Shown here in pieces: positions 25,317 through 31,517 of a DNA stretch of 31,517 nt (its first letter is position 1; each line of letters begins with the position of its first letter). A program made the translations under genes and the position numbers. The notes under the pieces were generated by a model, which had not been told where the DNA came from, did no database searches, and saw only the letters and a list, made by a program, of their open reading frames with translations. The stretch is taken from contig JAWOIO010000020.1 of the NCBI GenBank assembly GCA_046484625.1, positions 1 to 31,517 on the forward strand, written 5' to 3'. The DNA is from DASUAO01 sp046484625. GTDB taxonomy: Bacteria > Actinomycetota > Acidimicrobiia > IMCC26256 > PALSA-555.

Positions 25317-26183
25317 ATGGGCGATGACCCCGCCACCTGGGGGTCCGCGGTGCCCGAGGGCTGGACGGTGCGCCGTTTCGCCACGATCGACTCCACCAAC
25401 CGGTGGTTGCTCGACGAGGCCCGCGGCGGCGCGCCGGCAGGGCTCGTGGCCGTGGCCGACCACCAGGACGCCGGCCGGGGCCGTCGGGGGCGGCCGTGGG
25501 AGGACGAACCCGGCGCGGCGCTCCTCGTCTCGGTGCTGCTCCGACCCGACCTCCGTCCCGACCGGGTCCACCTGGTGGCCATGGCGGCCGGCGTCGCGAT
25601 CGCCGAGGCGGTGGAGGCGACCTGCGGGGTCATCGCCTCGCTGAAGTGGCCCAACGACCTCGTCGTCGACGACCGCAAGCTCGCCGGGCTCCTCGCCGAG
25701 GTCGACGTGGCCCGCGCCGGTGAACCACCGGTGGTCGTCGTCGGGATCGGGTGCAACGTCACCCAGACGTCGTTCCCCGCCGCCCTCGCTGCCACAGCCA
25801 CGTCGTGTGCCCTGGAAGCAGCTCGGTCCGCCCGGCCCCCGGTCGTCACCCGTGACGACCTGCTCGACGCGTTCCTCGACCGGCTCCGGGATCGCCTCGG
25901 TGCGCTCGCCGACGTCCCCGGCGCGTACCGCGATCGGCTCGGCACCCTGGGCCGGAGCGTGCGCGTGGACCTCGGCGAGTCGATCCTCGAGGGCACCGCG
26001 ACCGACGTCGACGACGACGGTCGCCTGGTGGTCGAGCCCGTCGGTGGCGGCCCGGAGGTCACGGTCGCCGTCGGCGACGTCGTGCATCTCCGCCACCACG
26101 GGCCCGGGGAGTCGGGCTCGGCGGCGCCGGGCTCGGGGGGGCCGGGGGATCCGGGGTCGAGCGACCCGGAGTTGGGTGTCTAG
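25317..26183 (+). CDS. birA: Biotin-[acetyl-CoA-carboxylase] ligase
   Basis: A 288-residue biotin protein ligase. It activates biotin with ATP and attaches it to carrier lysines, such as Lys560 of the divergent carboxylase. Visible are the IDSTNRW substrate strand, the biotinyl-AMP loop GRGRRGRPW (about residues 51-59), SLKWPNDLVVDDRKLAGLL and GIGCNV. The C-terminal SH3-like domain ends in VVHLRHH. No N-terminal helix-turn-helix is present, so it is a monofunctional ligase and not a repressor. The last ~27 residues are a Gly/Ser/Pro tail encoded by very G-rich DNA. The open frame continues far upstream, but ATG 25317 is fixed by the promoter and the domain start. Confidence 0.94.
   Translation: MGDDPATWGSAVPEGWTVRRFATIDSTNRWLLDEARGGAPAGLVAVADHQDAGRGRRGRPWEDEPGAALLVSVLLRPDLRPDRVHLVAMAAGVAIAEAVEATCGVIASLKWPNDLVVDDRKLAGLLAEVDVARAGEPPVVVVGIGCNVTQTSFPAALAATATSCALEAARSARPPVVTRDDLLDAFLDRLRDRLGALADVPGAYRDRLGTLGRSVRVDLGESILEGTATDVDDDGRLVVEPVGGGPEVTVAVGDVVHLRHHGPGESGSAAPGSGGPGDPGSSDPELGV
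26129..26156 (+). other. Candidate G-quadruplex motif in the 3' end of birA
   Basis: Four G-runs (3, 7, 5 and 4 bases) are separated by CTC, CC and ATCC. This fits the G3+N1-7 rule and lies about 25 bp before the shared stop at 26180-26183. It codes for the Gly/Pro-rich tail of BirA. Confidence 0.45.
26180..26183. other. CTAG shared by two convergent stop codons (second case)
   Basis: birA ends with TAG at 26181-26183 and pabC with TAG at 26182-26180. This is the same arrangement as at 2057-2060. Confidence 0.95.
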
Positions 26184-27031
26184 GGATCGAGGTCGCGCGC
26201 GACGAGCGACGAGAAGGCCTCGGCGAGCCGTACCGTGATCGGGCCCGGAGCGGCCGGGAACGTGATCCCGTCGACGTGCGAGATCGCTTGCACCTCACGG
26301 GTGCTCGAGGTGAGGAACGCCTCATCGGCACCGGCCAGCGCGTCGGGCATCAGCGTCGCTTCGACCACCTCGACGCCGGCGGCGGGTCCGAGCTCGAGCA
26401 GCAGGGCCCGTGTGACGCCGAGGAGGCACCCGGCGGATCCAGGAGGGGTACGGACGCGCTCGCCCTCGACGACGAAGACGTTCGAGCCGGTTGCCTCGCA
26501 CAGCTCGCCTCGGGTGTTCAGGAAGATCGCCTCCGACGCGTCGTGCGCGTGGGCATGGGCGAGCGCGCGGACGTTCTCGGCGTAGGAGATCGTCTTGAGC
26601 CCGGCGGTCGCGCCCCGCTCGTTGCGCGGCCACGGCACCGTCACGACCGCCTCGGACGCGGGCCACGGCCGCATCTCGCTCGCGGCGACGATCACGGTGG
26701 GTCCGTCGGTTCCCCGCTCCGAACCGAGTGGCGACAACCCACCCGTCACGGTGATCCGCAGACGCGCGTCGGCGAGGTCGTTCGCGTCGAGCACTGCCGT
26801 CGCGGCGTTGCGCAGTGCGGTGCCGTCGGGAACGTCGAGGCCGAGCCCGGTCGCCGACGCCGCCAGGCGTTCGAGGTGTCGGCGCCAGGCGAAGGGTGTG
26901 CCGCCGTACACCCGGAGCGTCTCGAAGACGCCGTCCCCGACGAGCAGGCCGTGGTCGAACGGAGAGATCTTCGCGTCTTCGGCTGCGATGAGTCCTCCGT
27001 CGAGCCAGACGACCGGTCCCGCGTGCGCCAT
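26180..27031 (-). CDS. pabC: Aminodeoxychorismate lyase-like class IV aminotransferase
   Basis: A 283-residue fold-type IV PLP enzyme. It has the opening VWLDGGLI, the segment SPFDHGLLVGDGVFET (about residues 23-38), the PLP-lysine context GLKTISYAENV, ATGSNVFVV and FLTSSTREVQ. Branched-chain and D-amino-acid aminotransferases share this fold. The adjacent pabB makes aminodeoxychorismate lyase, which releases p-aminobenzoate and pyruvate, the best call. ATG 27031 is set by TAGCCT (27044-27039, minus), which overlaps the pabB stop; the gap between the genes is 10 nt. It can thus be read both from its own promoter and from that of pabB. Confidence 0.87.
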   Translation of the reverse strand: MAHAGPVVWLDGGLIAAEDAKISPFDHGLLVGDGVFETLRVYGGTPFAWRRHLERLAASATGLGLDVPDGTALRNAATAVLDANDLADARLRITVTGGLSPLGSERGTDGPTVIVAASEMRPWPASEAVVTVPWPRNERGATAGLKTISYAENVRALAHAHAHDASEAIFLNTRGELCEATGSNVFVVEGERVRTPPGSAGCLLGVTRALLLELGPAAGVEVVEATLMPDALAGADEAFLTSSTREVQAISHVDGITFPAAPGPITVRLAEAFSSLVARDLDP

Positions 27032-27038
27032 GGTGCCG

Positions 27039-27044
27039 AGGCTA
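27039..27044 (-). promoter_or_regulatory. -10 hexamer TAGCCT of pabC containing the pabB stop codon
   Basis: TAGCCT on the minus strand ends 7 nt before ATG 27031. Its first three bases (27044-27042) are the TAG stop of pabB. Confidence 0.6.
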
Positions 27045-28295
27045 GGCGTGCGGATAGGGCTCGGACCCACCCACATCCTGCGCGCCCGCGGCCTCGAGCA
27101 GCCGGGACGCCTTCAGCTCGGTCTCGCGCCACTCGTCGGCCGGGACCGAGTCCGCGACGATGCCGCCGCCGACACCGAGGCTGGTGTGCCCATCGGCGAT
27201 GGTGAACGTGCGGATCGCGACCGCGAGATCGCCCGTCCCACGGTCGGCATCGATCCAGCCGATGGCCCCGCAGTACACGCCGCGCCGCACCGGCTCGAGG
27301 TCCTCGATCGCCTGGAGCACGCGGGGCTTCGGGGCGCCCGTCACCGACGCCGGTGGGAACGTGGCCCCGATGAGCCCGCCGAGGCCGACGTCGTGCCGCA
27401 GCCGGCCGCGCACGGTGCTCACCAGGTGGAACAGCCCGGGATGGGCCTCGACCGCACAGAGCTCGGGCACCTCGATGGTGCCGTACTCGCACACGCGTCC
27501 GAGGTCGTTGCGGGCAAGGTCCACGATCATCACGTTCTCGGCCCGGTTCTTCGCGCTCGCCCGCAGGGCGTCGGCGTCGCGTCCCGTCCCCTTGATCGGA
27601 CGGGTCTCGACGACGCGGCCGTCGCCGTCGTCGTGCCACGCGAGGAAGCGCTCGGGCGACGCGCTCACGACTGCGACCGGATCCCCATCGGCCCGGGGCA
27701 GGACGAGGAGAGCGGCGTGGGGCGCCGGATTGGCCCGCCCCAACGCGTTGAAGAGCGCGATCGGATCCGCGCCGCGGCTCCACTCGAGCCGTCGCGTGAG
27801 GTTGACCTGGTAGCAGTCGCCGGCCTCGAGGAGGTCGATGATCGACCGAACGCGAGCGCGGTACGCCGCGCGACCGAGGCTGGAGCTGGCGGCCCCCAGC
27901 GGCACGGGCTCGCCCGGATCGCCGGCCTGCTCCAGGACGTGCTCCAGTCGGGCGCGGGCGGCGCCATGGCCCTCGACGCGGGTCTCGCCGCGGTCGACGA
28001 CCAGGCGGGCGTCGTACCGGGCGAGGAGCAGGTCGGGGATCTCCCGGACGTCGGCGCGCGCGGGGGTGATCCGCTCGATCGCGTGCCCCAGGTCGAACGA
28101 CACGAACCCGGCCCACCAGCCCCGGTCGAGACGATCGAGGGCGGCCAGCGCCTCGGCGCCGTCGGCCGCGAGGATCTCGGCCGGCTCGGCTGCGATGACG
28201 GTGGCAGTCCCCACCTGCAGGACGACCGGTGCGGCGGCAGCCCCGGGGATCGCGCCGGTTGCGCGAGGTGCGGGAACCGAGTGGGCCGGGGTCAC
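27042..28295 (-). CDS. pabB: Aminodeoxychorismate synthase component I
   Basis: A 417-residue chorismate-binding enzyme that aminates chorismate with ammonia from a glutaminase partner. The C-terminal catalytic half shows DCYQVNLTRRLEW, SASPERFL, the diagnostic TRPIKGTGRD, NRAENVMIVDLARNDLGRVC, HLVSTVRGRL and FPPASVTGAPK. The lysine in PIKGT marks aminodeoxychorismate synthase; anthranilate synthase has PIAGT. With pabC behind it, a folate role is well supported. GTG 28295 is chosen from TACCCT (28309-28304, minus). No glutamine amidotransferase gene (pabA) is in the window. Confidence 0.93.
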   Translation of the reverse strand: MTPAHSVPAPRATGAIPGAAAAPVVLQVGTATVIAAEPAEILAADGAEALAALDRLDRGWWAGFVSFDLGHAIERITPARADVREIPDLLLARYDARLVVDRGETRVEGHGAARARLEHVLEQAGDPGEPVPLGAASSSLGRAAYRARVRSIIDLLEAGDCYQVNLTRRLEWSRGADPIALFNALGRANPAPHAALLVLPRADGDPVAVVSASPERFLAWHDDGDGRVVETRPIKGTGRDADALRASAKNRAENVMIVDLARNDLGRVCEYGTIEVPELCAVEAHPGLFHLVSTVRGRLRHDVGLGGLIGATFPPASVTGAPKPRVLQAIEDLEPVRRGVYCGAIGWIDADRGTGDLAVAIRTFTIADGHTSLGVGGGIVADSVPADEWRETELKASRLLEAAGAQDVGGSEPYPHA

Positions 28296-28303
28296 GTTCG
28301 GGG

Positions 28304-28309
28304 AGGGTA
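28304..28309 (-). promoter_or_regulatory. -10 hexamer TACCCT of pabB
   Basis: TACCCT on the minus strand ends 8 nt before GTG 28295. Confidence 0.6.
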
Positions 28310-28388
28310 CGCGCTCACCGCGGCCGCACCGCCTGAACTGCCGGGCGGGACCGCCGGGCCCCGAGCGGGATGATCGACGGGATCTCGG

Positions 28389-28394
28389 TAGCAT
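28389..28394 (+). promoter_or_regulatory. -10 hexamer TAGCAT of the LCP gene
   Basis: TAGCAT ends 10 nt before ATG 28405, the longest spacing of the set. An in-frame ATG at 28393 lies within the hexamer and cannot be the start if this promoter is used. Confidence 0.5.
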
Positions 28395-28404
28395 GGGAGT
28401 CTTC

Positions 28405-29886
28405 ATGGCACGGAACCGCTCAGCTCTTCGCGCCTTCGTCAGGCGGCTGGTGGTCGCGCTCGTCGTCGCGACCCTCTTCATGGGCGGGGCGGTGTTCGCG
28501 GTCAACTACGTCATCGACCGCAAGCTGGACGACGTCGCCCGGGTGGACGTCTCGCTGGCGACGGCGGCACCGGAGGGCGCGAACTACCTGCTGATCGGGT
28601 CCGACACGCGGAGATTCGTGAGCAACTCCTTCGATGAGGAGGCCTTCGGCGACGAGTCCGAGGCCGGCGGGCAACGTTCCGACACGATGATGGTGCTCCA
28701 CGTCGAGCCGGACGCCCAGCGCACGTTCGTCGTGTCGTTCCCGCGAGACCTCTGGGTCGACATCCCCGGTGTGGGCAACTCGAAGATCAACGCGGCGTTC
28801 AACGACGGGCCCGACAAGGCGATCGAGACGCTGCGCTCCAACTTCGGCATCGAGATCAACCACTACCTCGAGGTCGACTTCAAGAGCTTCCGCGGGATCG
28901 TGAACTCGATCGGGAGCGTCCCCGTGTACTTCCCGTATCCGGCGCGCGACGAACAGACCGGGCTCTACTCGCCATTCGCGGGTTGCGTGCGCCTCGACGG
29001 GAATGCTGCGCTCTCGTACGTCCGGGCGCGTTCGCTGCAGTACTTCAGCAGCGAGAGCGACCGCTGGGTCGACGCCGATGCCGTCCCCGACATCGACCGG
29101 ATCGCCCGGCAGCAGGACTTCATGCGCAGGCTCGCTGGACTGGCCGTCCAGAAGGGGCTCAACAACCCGCTCACCGCGAACAAGATCACCGACCGCGTCC
29201 TCGAGAACCTCACGATCGACAGCGGCCTCACGAAGGATGACATCTTCGCGCTCATCGAGGCGTTCCGCACGATCGATCCCGACGACCCCGGCTCGCTCGA
29301 GTTCGAGACGCTGCCGTGGACGAACGGTCCCAGGCAGGGTGGTCTGTCGGTCCTCTATGTCCAGCAGCCCGAAGCCGACGCGGTGTTCGCGCGGCTCGCC
29401 GACTTCAGCGGGTCCGAGGGACCGGCCGGGGGTCGGGTCGAGGTCGTGCCATCCGACGTGAGGCTCCGGGTCAAGAACGGGACCGGGGTGCCCGGTGAGG
29501 CCGCGGCTGCGCTGAAGGAGCTGAAGACCTTCGGGTTCCGGGGGGCGGGGACGACGAACGACCCCCGCGGAACGGTGGAGGTGACCGAGGTCCGCTATGC
29601 GCCGGGCGCCGAGGACAAGGGCAAGGCGGTCCTCGAGTACGTGAGCCCGAGTGCGCGGCTCGTCGAGGACCCGGATCTGAAGGGGGCCGATGTCGCCCTC
29701 GTCCTCGGGACGAACTTCGAGTCCGTCGTGACCCCGGTCGACCCGTCATCCGCCACGGCGCCGACGACGGTGCCGGGGGAGCTCCCCGAGCCCGGGACTC
29801 CGGCCGAGCCGGAAGCGATCGCCCCGGCGCCGATCAGCAATCAGGACCTGCTCGGCGAACCCGCACCTCGGGAGCCACCGTGCTGA
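28405..29886 (+). CDS. LytR-CpsA-Psr (LCP) family cell-wall glycopolymer ligase
   Basis: A 493-residue membrane-anchored protein. A basic N-terminus and one helix (about residues 14-35) place the rest outside the membrane. The LCP domain has YLLIGSD, RSDTMMVLHV, SFPRDLWVDIPG, KINAAFNDG, LSYVRARS and DIDRIARQQ with the pyrophosphate-binding arginines. A LytR_C domain follows, beginning VRLRVKNGTGVPG (about 352). The tail is Pro/Ala/Thr-rich. Such proteins transfer undecaprenyl-linked glycopolymers to peptidoglycan, or to arabinogalactan in mycobacteria. UDP-glucose dehydrogenase follows after 13 nt, which suggests a uronic-acid-containing wall polymer. Confidence 0.92.
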   Translation: MARNRSALRAFVRRLVVALVVATLFMGGAVFAVNYVIDRKLDDVARVDVSLATAAPEGANYLLIGSDTRRFVSNSFDEEAFGDESEAGGQRSDTMMVLHVEPDAQRTFVVSFPRDLWVDIPGVGNSKINAAFNDGPDKAIETLRSNFGIEINHYLEVDFKSFRGIVNSIGSVPVYFPYPARDEQTGLYSPFAGCVRLDGNAALSYVRARSLQYFSSESDRWVDADAVPDIDRIARQQDFMRRLAGLAVQKGLNNPLTANKITDRVLENLTIDSGLTKDDIFALIEAFRTIDPDDPGSLEFETLPWTNGPRQGGLSVLYVQQPEADAVFARLADFSGSEGPAGGRVEVVPSDVRLRVKNGTGVPGEAAAALKELKTFGFRGAGTTNDPRGTVEVTEVRYAPGAEDKGKAVLEYVSPSARLVEDPDLKGADVALVLGTNFESVVTPVDPSSATAPTTVPGELPEPGTPAEPEAIAPAPISNQDLLGEPAPREPPC

Positions 29887-29899
29887 GCGATCGCGTCCG

Positions 29900-31030
29900 G
29901 TGAGCAGAGTCGGCGTCGTGGGCGCGGGCTACGTCGGCATCACGACGGCCGCGTGCCTTGCGCACCTCGGCCACTCGGTCGTCTGCGCCGACATCGACGC
30001 GAATCGCGTCGAGCGCCTGACCAAGGGTGACGTCCCGATCCTCGAGGAGGGGCTGCCGGAGCTGGTGCGGGCGGGGCTGACCAGCGGGCTGCTCACCTTC
30101 GAGGTCGGTGCGGTTGCGGCGGCCCGGGACGAGGAGTTCGTGTTCCTCTGTGTCCCCACCCCGCACGGCGACGAGGGAGCGGTCGATCTCACCGTGGTCG
30201 ACGCTGTCACCCGCGAGATCGCGCCGAGCCTCCGCTCGGGAGCCGTCGTCGTGAACAAGTCGACGATGCCGGTCGGGTCGACGCGCCGGGTCGAGCGCCT
30301 GCTCCGGGAGGCCGGCGCTCCGGCCGACGTCCACGTCGTGTCGAACCCCGAGTTCCTCCGCGAAGGTACGGCCGTCGCCGACTTCCTCCATCCGCACCGG
30401 GTCGTCGTCGGTGCCGACGACCCGGCTGTCGCCGTCCGGGTGTTCGAGCTCTACAAGGGCGTCCAGGCGCCGGTCGTCGTCACCGACGCCGCCTCGGCCG
30501 AAGTCATCAAGTACGCGTCGAACGCGTTCCTCGCCACGAAGGTCTCGTTCGTCAACGCGATCGCGAACCTGTGCGAGTCGGTGAACGCCGACGTGCGCAA
30601 CGTCGCACTGGGGATGGGATACGACCCTCGCATCGGCTTCGAGTTCCTGCAGCCGGGTCCGGGATGGGGAGGGTCGTGCTTCCCGAAGGACACCGCCGCA
30701 CTCCTCCACGCTTCACGGGCCGCCGGGGTCGACTTCAGCCTGCTGGCGGGGGCGATCGAGGTCAACGCGGTCCAGCAGGAACGGATGGTCGACAAGGTGC
30801 GCGATGCCTACGGGGGCCCCCTCGCGGGCGCGCACATCGCCGCCTGGGGGCTCACCTTCAAGGCGAACACCGACGACCTGCGCGACTCCCCGGCGATCGC
30901 CATCGCCGATCGTCTGGTGCGCGCCGGCGCCGAGGTACGGGCGTACGACCCGGCCGTGTCCGATGCGATGCAAGCGGGTCTCCCCGGCCTGCAGATCGTC
31001 GCGGACGCGTACGAGGCGTGCGCGGGCGCC
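29900..31030 (+). CDS. UDP-glucose 6-dehydrogenase, 3' end missing at a sequence junction
   Basis: The first ~377 residues of a UDP-glucose/GDP-mannose dehydrogenase, an enzyme that oxidises UDP-glucose to UDP-glucuronate with two NAD. The NAD loop GVVGAGYVGITTA, the FLCVPTPHG strand, NKSTMPVGST, NPEFLREGTAV, ASNAFLATKVSF and the catalytic Cys260 in GWGGSCFPKDT are intact. So is GLTFKANTDDLRDSPA in the UDP-binding domain. Homology stops at AYEACAGA, where the family normally continues into a LVVLTEW-type strand. About 50-60 residues are missing; the frame runs on to 31147 through unrelated sequence. GTG 29900 follows the LCP stop by 13 nt. The truncation is most likely an artefact of the join at about 31021-31033. 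Confidence 0.9.
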
Positions 31031-31517
31031 CCTACATCGTGCTGGGCGCGGGCCTGCTGGGTTTCCTCGGCGGCCGGTTCATGCCCGACAAGTTCGCCGT
31101 CGGCGGCGGCCATGGTGCCAGCAACAAGTCCTTCGGTCCGGCGGTGATCGACGACGACACGCCGCCGCCGGCCCATACCCGCTTCCGCCCCGGCCGGCTG
31201 GCGGTGTTGTTGGTGCTGTTCATCGCCCTGTGGCTGGCGGCCATGGCCCTGCTGCTGGAGCCGGAACTGCGCACCATGGGCGAATTCTTCACCAAGGCGG
31301 CGCTGGTCACCTTCGGCGGGGCCTATGCGGTGCTGCCCTATGTGTACCAGGGCGGGGTGGAGACCCATGGCTGGCTGACGGGGCCGCAAATGATGGACGG
31401 CCTGGCCCTGGGCGAGACCACGCCCGGCCCGCTCATCATGGTGGTGGCCTTCGTGGGTTTCGTGGGGGCCTGGACCAAGGAGATCTTCGGGCCGGACCTG
31501 CTGTTACTGGCCGGCTT
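31027..31517 (+). CDS. chrA: Internal fragment of a chromate transporter ChrA
   Basis: An uninterrupted frame of about 163 codons runs to the window edge, in a different phase from the dehydrogenase. It begins YIVLGAGLLGFLGGRFMPD, the end of the first half of a long-chain ChrA, passes a hydrophilic linker and one hydrophobic helix, and enters the second half with FFTKAALVTFGGAYAVLPYV and GETTPGPLIMVVAFVGFVGAW. These are strong marks of the CHR family of chromate efflux proteins. The start and first ~half are missing, so no start codon can be given; ATG 31081 is internal. Codon use differs from everything upstream (CTG and GCC dominate, GAA appears), resembling a proteobacterium. Confidence 0.88.

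Noticed and set aside
31032..31389. Minus-strand frames near the right edge
   Set aside because: They are antisense to the ChrA fragment, whose hydrophobic helices and CHR motifs are clear.

Overview
The window reads as a chromosomal segment of a high-GC actinobacterium, probably of the class Acidimicrobiia or a relative (an inference from GC-rich third codon positions, frequent GTG starts, abundant leaderless promoters and the gene set; no 16S or marker gene is present). About 29 plus/minus one genes are packed almost without gaps. I see no insertion sequence, prophage, CRISPR array, toxin-antitoxin pair, defence gene or convincing intact RNA gene. The last ~490 bases do not belong to the same gene, and probably not to the same genome (see below).

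Layout. 1-91: 5' end of a minus-strand gene leaving the window. 194-2060: secreted glycosidase-like protein and sulfotransferase. 2057-3046 (minus): class II fructose-1,6-bisphosphatase GlpX. 3104-4884: SDR oxidoreductase and EamA transporter. 4930-6803 (minus): SnoaL/limonene-epoxide-hydrolase-like protein and an odd acyltransferase (E2 catalytic domain without lipoyl domain). 6896-9141: acyl-CoA mutase large subunit and a methyltransferase. 9298-12454 (minus): tightly overlapped operon of GT4 glycosyltransferase, methyltransferase and an alpha/alpha-barrel protein. 12580-15098: S9 peptidase and alpha/beta hydrolase. 15192-15743: small class III nucleotide cyclase. 15755-16621: crotonase. 16711-17994: MurA with Asp in place of the fosfomycin-target Cys. 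18123-19341: Nfu iron-sulfur scaffold and MeaB GTPase. 19413-20225: second crotonase. 20250-21200 (minus): GalT-like protein. 21265-22626: LpdA-like flavoprotein lacking one redox Cys. 22627-25277 (minus): biotin-dependent acyl-CoA carboxylase alpha subunit and PhzF. 25317-26183: biotin ligase BirA. 26180-28295 (minus): PabB and PabC. 28405-31030: LCP protein and a truncated UDP-glucose dehydrogenase. 31027-31517: middle of a ChrA chromate transporter.

How the genes fit together. The acyl-CoA mutase, MeaB, two crotonases and the carboxylase with its biotin ligase outline acyl-CoA/propionate-type metabolism. MurA, LCP, UDP-glucose dehydrogenase, GalT, the glycosyltransferase operon and the sulfotransferase are envelope or glycan functions. 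PabB/PabC make p-aminobenzoate for folate.

The strongest pattern is regulatory. Nearly every first gene of a transcription unit, on both strands, has a TANNNT hexamer (mostly TA[CG][CG][CG]T) ending 6-10 nt before its start codon. This is the signature of leaderless transcription, and I used it to choose starts. Units alternate head-to-head (7 divergent junctions) and tail-to-tail (6 convergent junctions). Three convergent junctions have no spacer at all: stop codons share CTAG twice and abut as TGATCA once. At 25304-25310 one 7-bp box, TATCCTA, supplies opposite-facing -10 hexamers for birA and for the gene of its substrate. I did not find a clearly new defence or mobile system. The best candidates for undescribed biology are the GT4-methyltransferase-barrel operon, the lipoyl-less acyltransferase with its SnoaL partner, and the tandem palindromic repeat over the murA promoter.
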